Positions 7,144 through 15,726 of a stretch of DNA of 64,000 nt are shown here, piece by piece. The position numbers and the translations under genes are program-made. The DNA is taken from contig URZE01000003.1 of the NCBI GenBank assembly GCA_900552265.1, forward strand, positions 85,286 to 149,285, in the 5' to 3' direction. Source of the DNA: an uncultured Oscillospiraceae bacterium. GTDB lineage: Bacteria; Bacillota; Clostridia; Oscillospirales; Acutalibacteraceae. Each line of letters begins with the position of its first letter. Position 1 is the stretch's first letter. A model generated the notes under the pieces. It had not been told where the DNA came from and did not search any database. It was given only the letters and a program-made list of their open reading frames with translations.

Positions 7144-9735
7144 TTGAAATTTTTGGTCCTGGATGGGAATAGTATACTGAATCGGGCATTTTACGGGATT
7201 CGTATGCTTTCGAATAAAAAAGGTCAAATGACCAACGGAATTTACGGATTTATTTCCACAATGCAAAAGCTTTTAAATGAGGTAAATCCGGACGCAGTAG
7301 CGATAGCTTTTGATTTGCCCGATCCAACTTTTCGTCACGAAATGTATGAAGGGTACAAAGCAAACCGTAAAAAAATGCCTGAAGATCTTGCAAGCCAAGT
7401 TCCGGTGCTTAAAGAACTTCTTACAGCTTTGGGTTATAAAATCATAATGCTCAAAGGATACGAAGCAGATGATATTTTGGGTACCTTTGCAAAATATTGC
7501 GAAGACAAAAATTATGAATGCGTAATTGCAACCGGAGATCGTGACAGTTTTCAGTTAATTTCTCCAAATGTTACGGTTCGTCTGGCTACAACCAAATTCG
7601 GGAAAACCGAATCGGAATTTTATAACGAAGAAAAAATTAAAGAAATTTACGGTGTTTCTCCATCACTGCTAATTGACATCAAAGCTCTTCAAGGTGATAC
7701 TTCCGATAATATCCCCGGCGTCAAAGGAATCGGTAAAAAAACTGCAGGTCAGCTCATTTCCGAATTTGGCAGCATTAATAAAATATATGAAATTTTAGAA
7801 AATTCAACAGAAATAAAAGAAACTGTCAAAACAAAGCTCCGAGAAGGCAAAAAAGATGCTTTCATGAGTTATGAACTCGGAAAAATAAACAAAAACGTAC
7901 CGATTGACATTGACATCAATGATTATATACCCAAACCCGCCAACAAATCCACAGCAAAAAAATTAATGATTGATTTGGAATTCTTTTCTCTTATGGAAAA
8001 ACTGGGTCTTGGAAAAAACGAAGAAGAAATTGAAAAAACAGATCTTCTTTCATACAAAGATTTTTCCGAAAAAGATTATAAAATTTTTGAAGAAAAAAGC
8101 GTATTCTTTGAAATACGATATTCAAACCAAGAAATAGAAAAAATTTATGTTATGCACTCAGATAAAATTTACGTAATAAATTCAAACGAAAAGGGGTTTG
8201 AAGAATTTTTAGAATTTCTTGAAAATTCCGAATCTGAAAAAATAACTTATGACATTAAAAAAATATATCGAAATCTTCAAAAGCTTAATTTGAATCTGAA
8301 CGGAAAAAAATTCGACACAATGCTTGCTCTTTATCTTCTCAATCCTTCTGCCAAAAATTACGATATCAAACGATGCGCCGAAGAATATGAAATTTGTTCT
8401 CCGAAAATAAATGTTTGTTGCGAAGCCGATGAAACCGACATTTCTTACGCCGAAAAAGTATGTCTTATAAAAAAATTATTCCCTGTACTGACCGAAGAAC
8501 TCGAAACAAGAAATCAAACATCTTTACTTTTTGATATAGAACAACCTTTGGCCGAAGTACTTGCATCAATGGAAAACGAAGGAGTTTTTGTGGATACTCC
8601 CGGACTTGCGGATTGTTCAAAAATGCTCCAAACACATTTAAAAAATCTCAAAGATCTCATTTATTCGGTTTCAGGTTATGAATTCAACATTAATTCACCA
8701 AAGCAACTTGGAATATTCTTGTTTGAAAAGCTTAAACTTCCGAAAGGCAAAAAAAGTAAGAGCGGGTATTCCACAAGTGCTGAAGAACTTGAGGATTTAC
8801 GTAAACACAACTCAGTTGTAAATTTAATTCTGGAATACCGTATGTTCTCAAAACTCAAATCCACTTACTGTGACGGTTTAACTCGTTTAGCCGCTAAGGA
8901 CGGCAGAGTGCATTCTTCTTTCAACCAAACTGAAACTCGAACCGGTAGAATAAGTTCAACTGACCCCAACTTGCAAAATATTCCTTCAAGAACAGAATTA
9001 GGAAGAAAATTAAGAAAATTTTTCCAAGCCGAACACGGAAACGTCCTAATTGACGCCGATTACTCACAAATCGAACTCAGAATTCTTGCACATATTTCTC
9101 AAGATCCATGCATGATTCAGGCTTTCAAGAATAACGAAGACGTCCATTCTATAACTGCTTCTCAAATACTAAATATCCCCATAAGGATGATAACCCCTGA
9201 AATGCGATTTAAAGCTAAAGCCGTCAATTTTGGAATAATTTACGGAATCGGAGCCTTTTCACTTGCAAAAGATTTGAAAATCAGCAGGTACGAAGCTCAA
9301 AATTACATAAATAGATATTTGTTTCATTACAAAGGCGTAGACGAATACATGCACAAAGCAATAGAACTCGCCAAAAAACAAGGTTATGCCGAAACAATGC
9401 TTTGCAGAAGAAGATATTTACCGGAACTTAAATCAAAAAGTCACACTCTCCAAGCTTTCGGCGAAAGAGTTGCCAGAAATATGCCTATTCAGGGCAGTGC
9501 GGCAGATATTATAAAAATAGCCATGATAAATGTATACAATCGTCTTAAAAAAGAAAATATGAAGTCTAAACTTATTTTACAAGTTCACGACGAACTCATA
9601 ATAGAAGCTCCGGAAATTGAGGCTCCAAAAGCAAAGAAAATTCTCAAACAAGAGATGGAAAATGCCATAAAACTCAGTGTTCCGCTTGAAGTACATATTG
9701 CTGTAGCAAAAACTTGGTATGATGCAAAAGGATAA
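7144..9735 (+). CDS. polA: DNA polymerase I, proofreading domain apparently inactive
   Basis: This protein of about 863 residues has the three Pol I domains. The N-terminal 5' nuclease (residues 1-290) carries YKANRKKMPEDL, YEADDILGT and GDTSDNIPGV. The middle 3'-5' exonuclease fold (about 300-470) lacks the catalytic Asp-x-Glu pair: the place of motif I reads VFFEIRYSN. The polymerase domain has motif A DYSQIELRILAHIS, motif B KAVNFGIIYGIG and motif C QVHDELIIEAP, all intact. It therefore should fill gaps and remove primers without proofreading, as in many Firmicutes. I choose the TTG at 7144: GGTGAT lies six bases upstream and it yields the usual N-terminus MKFLVLDGNSIL. An ATG at 7132 would add four residues. 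rimI follows after seven bases. Confidence 0.95.
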   Translation: MKFLVLDGNSILNRAFYGIRMLSNKKGQMTNGIYGFISTMQKLLNEVNPDAVAIAFDLPDPTFRHEMYEGYKANRKKMPEDLASQVPVLKELLTALGYKIIMLKGYEADDILGTFAKYCEDKNYECVIATGDRDSFQLISPNVTVRLATTKFGKTESEFYNEEKIKEIYGVSPSLLIDIKALQGDTSDNIPGVKGIGKKTAGQLISEFGSINKIYEILENSTEIKETVKTKLREGKKDAFMSYELGKINKNVPIDIDINDYIPKPANKSTAKKLMIDLEFFSLMEKLGLGKNEEEIEKTDLLSYKDFSEKDYKIFEEKSVFFEIRYSNQEIEKIYVMHSDKIYVINSNEKGFEEFLEFLENSESEKITYDIKKIYRNLQKLNLNLNGKKFDTMLALYLLNPSAKNYDIKRCAEEYEICSPKINVCCEADETDISYAEKVCLIKKLFPVLTEELETRNQTSLLFDIEQPLAEVLASMENEGVFVDTPGLADCSKMLQTHLKNLKDLIYSVSGYEFNINSPKQLGIFLFEKLKLPKGKKSKSGYSTSAEELEDLRKHNSVVNLILEYRMFSKLKSTYCDGLTRLAAKDGRVHSSFNQTETRTGRISSTDPNLQNIPSRTELGRKLRKFFQAEHGNVLIDADYSQIELRILAHISQDPCMIQAFKNNEDVHSITASQILNIPIRMITPEMRFKAKAVNFGIIYGIGAFSLAKDLKISRYEAQNYINRYLFHYKGVDEYMHKAIELAKKQGYAETMLCRRRYLPELKSKSHTLQAFGERVARNMPIQGSAADIIKIAMINVYNRLKKENMKSKLILQVHDELIIEAPEIEAPKAKKILKQEMENAIKLSVPLEVHIAVAKTWYDAKG

Positions 9736-9742
9736 TTAAACG

Positions 9743-10192
9743 ATGTCCGAAATTAAAATTCAAGATTTTCTTGAAACAGATATAAAATCCGCAGTAAAAA
9801 TTGAGGAAATGTGCTTTTCCAGACCGTGGTCGGAAAATTCATTTAAAAGTGCTCTTGAAAATCAATATTCCAAATTTTTTGTAGCAAAAAAAAGTGACGT
9901 TTTGGTCGGTTTTTCCGGTATGTATACTGCTGCAAAATCAGAAGGTTATGTTTACAACATAGCCGTAAATCCTATTTTTCGAAAACAAGGCATCGGAACC
10001 GCTCTCACTTTAAAACTTTTAGAACATTCTAAAAAAAATCACCTTGAATTTTTATCTCTTGAAGTAAGAGAATCCAATAATTCCGCTATATCAATTTATG
10101 AAAAATGCGGATTTCAAAAAATAGGAATCAGAAAAAATTTTTACGACTGTCCTGTAGAAAATGCTTTTATTATGACATGTTACTTTAAATAA
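9743..10192 (+). CDS. rimI: Ribosomal protein S18 alanine N-acetyltransferase RimI
   Basis: This 149-residue GNAT enzyme acetylates the N-terminal Ala of ribosomal protein S18. The acetyl-CoA loop is NPIFRKQGIGTALT (about residues 78-91), with the R-x-x-G-x-G/A pattern. The C-terminal LEVRESNNSAISIYEKCGF and IRKNFY motifs are characteristic of RimI. It lies seven bases after polA. In clostridia rimI usually sits beside tsaD and tsaB; here a secreted protein gene separates it from tsaD. Confidence 0.88.
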   Translation: MSEIKIQDFLETDIKSAVKIEEMCFSRPWSENSFKSALENQYSKFFVAKKSDVLVGFSGMYTAAKSEGYVYNIAVNPIFRKQGIGTALTLKLLEHSKKNHLEFLSLEVRESNNSAISIYEKCGFQKIGIRKNFYDCPVENAFIMTCYFK

Positions 10193-10200
10193 AAATTAAA

Positions 10201-10229
10201 TTGACTTTTAATTAATTATGCATTATGCT
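10201..10229 (+). promoter_or_regulatory. Sigma-A promoter between rimI and the secreted coiled-coil gene
   Basis: TTGACT (10201-10206) and TATGCT (10224-10229) are separated by 17 bases, 59 bases ahead of the ATG at 10289. It gives the inserted gene, and perhaps tsaD, its own transcription. Confidence 0.65.
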
Positions 10230-10288
10230 AAAGTTAGTAAAGTTTGAAATAAGTTTTTATAATGTTATTTTTTAGGAGAGAAATATTT

Positions 10289-10792
10289 ATGAAAAAATTT
10301 TTAAAAAATTTAACTGCAACAATGATATCATCATTACTCTTTATCGTCGGAACCGGTTCATTGACTTCTACAAACGCTGCTACAGTATCACAAAGCTATA
10401 CCTCAGCTGAAATTCAACAAAGAATACTTGACGATTGTAATATAAACAAATTGAAAGAACAAATATCAAAAAATGAAAAGAAACTTAACTATCTTGAAAA
10501 CAGTCTTCGCTCGAAGCTTGATCACAGACTCAGCAAAAAATTGGACTTAAAAGAGCAAATAGAGAAAAAACTCAATGGAATATTTTCTTGGATAAGAAGA
10601 AATAAACTCAATAAAGAACTTAATGAAGTAATGGATGAAATTAAAAAGATCAAAAAAGAGATATCAAAAAATGAATCTAGAATCAGTGAATTAAAACAAA
10701 TCCGTGAATACTATGATTACAAATTAGCTGATATATTGCAAAGAAAATCAGAGAAAAAAATAGTATTAATGGAAAAATTCCGTAACATATAA
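10289..10792 (+). CDS. Secreted coiled-coil protein of unknown function
   Basis: This 167-residue protein begins with a clear Sec signal peptide (MKKFLKNLTATMISSLLFIV, cleavage probably after TNAA). The mature part is almost wholly helical and charged, with heptad-like runs such as LKEQISKNEKKLNYLENSL and a later repeat of ISKNESRISELKQI; the two ISKNE-containing arms could pair as an antiparallel coiled coil. No catalytic motif is visible. AGGAG lies ten bases before the chosen ATG; a longer frame from 10262 would hide the signal peptide and overlap the ribosome site. It stands between rimI and tsaD, an operon normally without secreted products, and has its own promoter. It looks like a lineage-specific insertion. 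Confidence 0.75.
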   Translation: MKKFLKNLTATMISSLLFIVGTGSLTSTNAATVSQSYTSAEIQQRILDDCNINKLKEQISKNEKKLNYLENSLRSKLDHRLSKKLDLKEQIEKKLNGIFSWIRRNKLNKELNEVMDEIKKIKKEISKNESRISELKQIREYYDYKLADILQRKSEKKIVLMEKFRNI

Positions 10793-10794
10793 TC

Positions 10795-11802
10795 ATGAAA
10801 ATACTTGCAATAGAATCGTCTTGCGATGATACTGCAGCAGCAATAGTGGAAAACGGTAGACATGTCATAACTTCGATGGTATCATCGCAAATAAACGATC
10901 ATAAAATTTACGGAGGAGTAGTTCCTGAAGTAGCTTCTCGCAAACATATAGAAAATATTACTCCACTTGTTAAATCTGTTCTTGAAAAATCCGGGGTAAG
11001 TTTAAAAGAAATAGATGCTCTTGCAGTTACATTTGCTCCGGGTTTAATAGGTTCGCTTTTGGTAGGAGTCAATTTTGCAAAAGGTTTATCCATTTCGTCC
11101 GGACTACCCGTTGTTCCTGTTCACCATATAAAATCTCATATTGCTTCTCTTTACCTTACGAACCACGATTTAAAACCTCCGTTCTTATGTTTAGTGGTGT
11201 CAGGCGGACATTCTCATATACTTGCGGTTGAAAGTTATACCCACATAAGTATTTTAGGCAAAACCAGAGATGATGCTGCTGGAGAAGCTTTTGACAAAGT
11301 GGGAAGACGACTTGGAATGGATTATCCCGGAGGAGTAATGTTAGATAAAATTGCCGAAAACGGTAATCCTTTAAGTTTTAAACTTCCGATACCGCTTAAA
11401 AATGAAGAAAATACTTATGATTTCAGTTTTTCGGGTCTTAAAACCGCTATGATAAATATAATAAATAAATTTAATCAAAAAAGTGAACAATTACCGGTTG
11501 AGGACTTGGCGGCTTCTTTCAGAAAATCCGTAGTTGACTGTTTGGTATCGAATTTCATAAGAGCTGCATGTGACCATGGATACTCAACTTTAGCAATAGC
11601 CGGAGGAGTTTCTGCTAATTCACTGTTACGTCGAGATCTTGAAAAAAAATGCAATGAAAAAGGTTTTAAATTTTACAAACCTGAGATAAAATACTGCGGA
11701 GATAATGCGGCAATGGTAGGAGCTCAAGGATATTATGAATTTTTAGATGGAAACAGAGCAAATCTTAATCTCAATGCAAAAGCCAGTTTTCCATTAACTT
11801 AA
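10795..11802 (+). CDS. tsaD: tRNA threonylcarbamoyladenosine synthase subunit TsaD
   Basis: This 335-residue ASKHA-fold protein transfers threonylcarbamoyl to A37 of tRNAs that read ANN codons, working with TsaB, TsaE and TsaC. Family signatures are the N-terminal MKILAIESSCDDTAAA, the metal-binding HHIKSH (about residues 108-113), the substrate loop VSGGHSH, and the C-terminal GGVSANSLLR and YCGDNAAMVG. The start is two bases after the stop of the secreted coiled-coil gene, which suggests translational coupling. tsaB and tsaE are not in the window. Confidence 0.95.
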   Translation: MKILAIESSCDDTAAAIVENGRHVITSMVSSQINDHKIYGGVVPEVASRKHIENITPLVKSVLEKSGVSLKEIDALAVTFAPGLIGSLLVGVNFAKGLSISSGLPVVPVHHIKSHIASLYLTNHDLKPPFLCLVVSGGHSHILAVESYTHISILGKTRDDAAGEAFDKVGRRLGMDYPGGVMLDKIAENGNPLSFKLPIPLKNEENTYDFSFSGLKTAMINIINKFNQKSEQLPVEDLAASFRKSVVDCLVSNFIRAACDHGYSTLAIAGGVSANSLLRRDLEKKCNEKGFKFYKPEIKYCGDNAAMVGAQGYYEFLDGNRANLNLNAKASFPLT

Positions 11803-11817
11803 AATTTTAAACAAATT

Positions 11818-11840
11818 CCACCCTGTAAAGGGTGGTTTTA
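11818..11840 (+). terminator. Rho-independent terminator after tsaD
   Basis: CCACCCT and AGGGTGG pair around GTAA and are followed by TTTT. It closes the yebC-polA-rimI-tsaD run. Confidence 0.85.
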
Positions 11841-11951
11841 ACTGTGTTAGTTACTTAAAAATTTCTATAAAATTTACATTTGACACTGTAATCACAAAAT
11901 TCAGACACAACAATCCCCTTAAAACCTATCGGTAATAAGGGGTGAATTTTA

Positions 11952-12206
11952 TTATTTATTTTGTATACAACAATGTATATTATCTGAATCTTCCGAATCT
12001 GCTACTGCAAACTTACAATTATCACAAATATCAAGACATACCCCCGTATTCATCGGAGAAAAACCACCGCAGTTACATCTGTGAGTACGTGACGTTTGTA
12101 AGTGGTTACCGTCAATATTTTCCTTAACATTGGCACCGCCACTTATGAACTTTAAATCTTCAACTTTTAACACTCTATACACTTTAGCTTTTGAATCTTC
12201 CGCCAT
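11952..12206 (-). CDS. Cys-rich peptide with double-glycine-type leader, possible RiPP or bacteriocin precursor
   Basis: This 84-residue peptide is not recognised by family. Residues 1-24 resemble a double-glycine leader: LKVEDLKFISGG, with spaced hydrophobic residues and Gly23-Gly24, the pattern cut by peptidase-containing ABC exporters. The remaining 60 residues hold seven Cys (44, 46, 57, 61, 64, 79, 80), arranged as CNCGG, CLDICDNC and a terminal CC. These could form disulfides, thioethers or a metal site. It has a strong promoter (12295-12323) and a GGGGGG ribosome site, so it is surely expressed. No maturation enzyme or exporter is found nearby. Alternatives are a small zinc protein or a lineage-specific secreted peptide; the leader call is inference. 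Confidence 0.6.
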   Translation of the reverse strand: MAEDSKAKVYRVLKVEDLKFISGGANVKENIDGNHLQTSRTHRCNCGGFSPMNTGVCLDICDNCKFAVADSEDSDNIHCCIQNK

Positions 12207-12294
12207 TTAGTAGCCCCCCACTTCGAAATTTTTGACTAAATTTTAATACTATTGACATATAAATAATAAACTTAATCGAAAATTTATGTTATAT

Positions 12295-12323
12295 ATACTA
12301 TCATGCAGCAAAAAAATTGTCAA
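12295..12323 (-). promoter_or_regulatory. Strong sigma-A promoter of the Cys-rich peptide
   Basis: On the minus strand, consensus TTGACA (12318-12323) is followed after 17 bases by TAGTAT (12295-12300). The leader before the start codon is about 85 bases. Confidence 0.78.
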
Positions 12324-12488
12324 CAAAAAAACTATAAAAAAATTTTTTATTTATAATATCTCATTGTGTCGATTTTCATTGAATTTAAAGGTATTTTGAG
12401 GCACTTTCAATTAAAAATTTTTTCTCGGTAATTTTTACCAATTTATAATTTTGTTCCACTTTAGTATTTGAATATGAAAAACATTTAT

Positions 12489-13004
12489 TCAAAGAATTTT
12501 TACAAGAGTCAAACAGGATATTATTGCTATTAAATCTGTTAGCAATGCACAAACTACTGCATGTCGAGATTTTTTTATCCCTATGCATCCAAAATAAACC
12601 GTAAGAGTATAAAAGGTGGTTTCTGTAGAACCCATTATCACAGACGCTATTTTACCTATTTGACTATCAGTTCCGAAATTTTTCAAAATATTATCCAATA
12701 GCGCAATCGAACCGCTTCCTGAAATTGGTTTAAGTATCGCAAGAGGTATTACTTGAGAAGGAATTCCGATTAGTTCGGCAATCGGCTGAGTAAAATGAGA
12801 AAAAATATCCAATGCTCCAGAGGCTTTTATCATACTTACCGCTGTTATCAATCCTATCAAGGAAGGAGCTATAGAAAATGTTGAATTAATTCCTTCTGAT
12901 GCTCCACTTAAAAAAGTATCGAAAACCGGAACTTTCTTTAAAAACCCTATTATAATCACACTCGCTAATACTACCGGTATTATGTAAAATCCTATACTAT
13001 CCAT
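12489..13004 (-). CDS. spmB: Spore maturation protein B
   Basis: This membrane protein of about 171 residues belongs to the SpmB family with the nucleoside-recognition (Gate) fold. Family marks are FDTFLSGASEGI, the ILKPISGSGSIALLDNIL block (about residues 90-110) and MGSTETTFYTLTVYFG. In Bacillus the SpmA-SpmB pair is needed for full dehydration of the spore core. The ATG at 13002-13004 has GGGG seven bases upstream and overlaps spmA by eight bases; a start at 13025 lacks a ribosome site. Paralogues exist in non-sporulating bacteria, so the gene alone does not prove sporulation. Confidence 0.9.
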   Translation of the reverse strand: MDSIGFYIIPVVLASVIIIGFLKKVPVFDTFLSGASEGINSTFSIAPSLIGLITAVSMIKASGALDIFSHFTQPIAELIGIPSQVIPLAILKPISGSGSIALLDNILKNFGTDSQIGKIASVIMGSTETTFYTLTVYFGCIGIKKSRHAVVCALLTDLIAIISCLTLVKIL

Positions 13005-13593
13005 TTTTATTCCCCGCTTTTTCAATCAATTTCGTAATAAGCGTCCCGCCTATCAAAGAAACAATCGAGGTTGCCCATAAACACGGAAGAATATTTAGCG
13101 GATTATCAGCTCCATATTTTTGACGAAGCGTACACAAAAAAGTAGGCATTAGTTGCAAAGATGCCGTGTTGATAACTATAAACATTATCATTGAATTTGT
13201 AGCTGTATCAGGGTGCGGATTGGATTTTTGCATTTCCCTCATGGCCTTTATACCAAAAGGTGTGGCAGCGTTACCCAATCCCAAAAGATTTGCAGTAATA
13301 TTCATACACACAGCCTTGAATGCAGCTGTATTTTCACAAGAATCTTTGAACAACGGTTTTATTAACGGTGAAAAAATTTTTGCAAGAAAGTCAGTTACAT
13401 TAGATTTTTCCGCAATTTTCATTATTCCTGTCCACAAAGCCATCATTCCAAGAATAGATATTATAAATTTTACGGATTCAGCTGCTCCTGTTAAAACGGA
13501 ATCCGATAATTCCCGTATTCTTCCAGTAACAACTGCAGAAACCACGCTTATTATCATTAAAAATCCCCAAATAAAATTCATCATAAAATACAT
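12997..13593 (-). CDS. spmA: Spore maturation protein A
   Basis: This membrane protein of about 198 residues is the SpmA partner of SpmB. Marks are GAAESVKFIISILGMMALWTG, the NLLGLGNAATPFGIKAM block and FIVINTASLQLMP, which is typical of the family. At least four hydrophobic segments are visible. The start is uncertain: an ATG at 13591-13593 has GGAAAG close upstream, while a TTG at 13605 and ATGs three and four codons further in are possible. No sigma-A promoter is evident upstream, which would fit a sporulation sigma factor, but I cannot assign one. Confidence 0.88.
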   Translation of the reverse strand: MYFMMNFIWGFLMIISVVSAVVTGRIRELSDSVLTGAAESVKFIISILGMMALWTGIMKIAEKSNVTDFLAKIFSPLIKPLFKDSCENTAAFKAVCMNITANLLGLGNAATPFGIKAMREMQKSNPHPDTATNSMIMFIVINTASLQLMPTFLCTLRQKYGADNPLNILPCLWATSIVSLIGGTLITKLIEKAGNKNG

Positions 13594-13605
13594 TCTGCTT
13601 TCCAA

Positions 13606-14075
13606 ATATCGTTTTTATTAAATTAATGTGAAAAAAATCAAAAATATTACTACATATATTTTTGAAAAATGTTTTTTAAAATTTCAGTTAAATAAAATTT
13701 TTGTTATAATCCAAAATACTACATAAAAACTTATATTTCGTCATTATTTGAATTTTATATGAATTTCTCGAAAAGTACTTGCAATTAAATACATTATCTG
13801 ATAAAATAACAGCGTTATTCCATATTATATACTTTCTACTGTAATAATTATCCCGGTGTAACCGGGAATTTTAATTAACTGATTCATGTGTTATAAAACA
13901 TAACATATGATATATAAAAAATACATATATTGACAATAAAATGTTAAAATAGTAAAATTACAAGGCATACCATTTGTTAAATCAGACGTTTTTGATATAG
14001 TTAAAAACTATTCTATTACATTATTGTAAAGAAAAGTGTACATAAAAATTTGATAAAGAAAGAGCGGTGCTTGTT
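13606..14075. other. AT-rich intergenic region with a hairpin and one promoter
   Basis: This 470-base gap lies between the divergent spmA and AbrB-like genes. It holds a small hairpin, CCCGG-TGTAA-CCGGG then AATTTTAATT (13852-13872), and the promoter at 13930-13958. No coding frame is supported. Confidence 0.6.
13930..13958 (+). promoter_or_regulatory. Sigma-A promoter of the AbrB-like gene
   Basis: TTGACA (13930-13935) and TAAAAT (13953-13958) are separated by 17 bases. The leader to the GTG start is about 110 bases. Confidence 0.68.
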
Positions 14076-14330
14076 GTGAAATCAACGGGAATTGTAAGGC
14101 GAGTAGACGATTTAGGAAGAATTGTACTTCCAATGGAACTTAGAAAAATTTTGAACATAGAACCAAGAGATTCACTTGAAATATTTACTGATAACAATAA
14201 AATAATCTTGCAAAAATACGAACCACAATGTATTTTCTGTGGAGAAACCGATAATATAAGTCTTTTCAAAATGAGAAATATTTGCGAAAAGTGCAAACAG
14301 GATATTTCTAAAAATTGTGGTGTCAATTAA
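14076..14330 (+). CDS. AbrB/SpoVT-type regulator with C-terminal zinc ribbon
   Basis: This 84-residue protein begins with a swapped-hairpin AbrB DNA-binding domain (KSTGIVRRVDDLGRIVLP, then MELRKIL and a strand ending at KYEPQ). The C-terminal part has two CxxC pairs (CIFCGE and CEKCKQ), which would bind zinc. This short AbrB-plus-ribbon architecture is common in clostridia. AbrB proteins govern the transition from growth to stationary phase and sporulation; the targets here are unknown. GTG at 14076 is preferred because it gives the usual MKSTGI start and GGTG lies six bases upstream. pgk follows but has its own promoter. Confidence 0.88.
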   Translation: MKSTGIVRRVDDLGRIVLPMELRKILNIEPRDSLEIFTDNNKIILQKYEPQCIFCGETDNISLFKMRNICEKCKQDISKNCGVN

Positions 14331-14377
14331 GAAAAGGCTCTTAGATAATTAATAAAAATATATAAGTTTTATATTAC

Positions 14378-14406
14378 TTGCATAATGTTTAAAAATATTG
14401 TATAAT
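14378..14406 (+). promoter_or_regulatory. Sigma-A promoter of pgk
   Basis: TTGCAT (14378-14383) and consensus TATAAT (14401-14406) are separated by 17 bases, about 45 bases ahead of the ATG. Confidence 0.78.
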
Positions 14407-14451
14407 ATATCTACATGTTTTAAAGTACCATATTTGGGAAGGATATTTTTA

Positions 14452-15645
14452 ATGAATTATCTAACTAAAAAAACTATTAAAGATGTGGATGTTAAGGGAA
14501 GGCGCATTCTTTTAAGATGTGATTTCAATGTCCCACTCGATAAACTCGGAAACATAGCAGACACCAAGCGCATAGATGAATCACTTGACACAATAAATTA
14601 TTTGATTGATAATGATGCGAAAATAATTCTTTGTTCTCATATGGGAAAACCTAAGGGTAAATTTGATAAGAAGCTTTCTTTGGCTCCTGTGGCAGCATAT
14701 CTTTCTAAAGTCTTAAAAAAAGATGTGAAACTTGCAAAAGATATCGTAGGTTCAGACGCTATAGAAACAGCGAACTCACTCAACCCCGGAGAATTGTGTT
14801 TGTTAGAAAATTTAAGGTTTGAACCCGGAGAAGAAGAAAATAATGATGAATTTTCTCAAAAACTGGCTTCATTGGCACAGTTGTATGTAAATGATGCATT
14901 TGGAACTTGTCATAGAGCTCATGCTTCCACAGTGGGAGTTACTCGGTATTTACCTTCTGCATGTGGATTTTTAATAGAAAAAGAAATAAATGCTATCAAT
15001 AAAATTGTAGATAATCCAAGGCGACCTCTAATAGCAATACTGGGAGGCGCCAAGGTTTCGGATAAAATAAACGTTATTGATTATTTACTTGAAAAAGTAG
15101 ATACGATCATAATTGGCGGCGGAATGTCTTACACTTTCATGAACGCTTTAGGGTACGCCGTAGGGAATTCTATATGTGAAAGTGATAAAATAAGCTTTGC
15201 TAAAGACATGATGGCTAAAGCTAAAGAAAACGATGTAAGATTTGTCTTACCATTGGATGTGGAAGCTGCAGACCGATATAATAGCGATGCTTCACATAAA
15301 ACTATGGATGCCGATAAAATTCCGGAAGGCTGGATGGGATTGGATATCGGACCAAAAACAATTAAGCTTTTTTCAGAAGTAATTTCAGATGCAGGTACTG
15401 TTATTTGGAATGGTCCAATGGGCGTATTCGAGTGGAAAAACTACGAAAAAGGAACTTTTGAAATTGCTAAAGCGCTCTCTATGAGTAATGCAATTTCTAT
15501 TGTAGGCGGTGGAGATTCAGCTGCAGCAATCGAAAAATTTGGTTTTTCTGATAAAATGACACATATATCTACCGGTGGGGGTGCTTTTCTTAAGTTTTTA
15601 GAGGGAAAAGAATTACCCGGTTTGGAAGCTATTGACGAAAAATAA
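14452..15645 (+). CDS. pgk: Phosphoglycerate kinase
   Basis: This 397-residue enzyme converts 1,3-bisphosphoglycerate and ADP to 3-phosphoglycerate and ATP in glycolysis. The N-domain signature RILLRCDFNVPLD, the SHMGKPKG loop, the hinge IAILGGAKVSDKI and the C-terminal nucleotide loop GGGDSAAAIEKFG with STGGGAFLKFLEGK are all present. GGAAGGA stands eight bases before the ATG at 14452; the frame extends upstream to 14398 but that extension overlaps the promoter. It is not clustered with gap, tpi or pgm here. Substrate-level ATP synthesis is thus retained although the cell also has ATP/ADP translocases. Confidence 0.97.
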   Translation: MNYLTKKTIKDVDVKGRRILLRCDFNVPLDKLGNIADTKRIDESLDTINYLIDNDAKIILCSHMGKPKGKFDKKLSLAPVAAYLSKVLKKDVKLAKDIVGSDAIETANSLNPGELCLLENLRFEPGEEENNDEFSQKLASLAQLYVNDAFGTCHRAHASTVGVTRYLPSACGFLIEKEINAINKIVDNPRRPLIAILGGAKVSDKINVIDYLLEKVDTIIIGGGMSYTFMNALGYAVGNSICESDKISFAKDMMAKAKENDVRFVLPLDVEAADRYNSDASHKTMDADKIPEGWMGLDIGPKTIKLFSEVISDAGTVIWNGPMGVFEWKNYEKGTFEIAKALSMSNAISIVGGGDSAAAIEKFGFSDKMTHISTGGGAFLKFLEGKELPGLEAIDEK

Positions 15646-15685
15646 TTATATTTAAACCTAACTGAATATAATTTAACTTTAATAA

Positions 15686-15726
15686 ACCTCTCAGAAAATT
15701 GATTTTTCTAAGAGGTAATTTTTTTT
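15686..15726 (+). terminator. Rho-independent terminator of pgk
   Basis: ACCTCT-x-AGAAAA pairs with TTTTCT-x-AGAGGT around a short loop, followed after TAA by a run of eight T. Confidence 0.88.

Noticed and set aside
11914..11942. Hairpin CCCCTT...AAGGGG as terminator of the Cys-rich peptide gene
   Set aside because: Stem of only six pairs with a 16-base loop and no T run on the minus strand; too weak to call.
13166..13621. 151-codon plus-strand open frame opposite spmA
   Set aside because: It is antisense to a clear membrane protein gene, whose hydrophobic codons give long open frames on the other strand.
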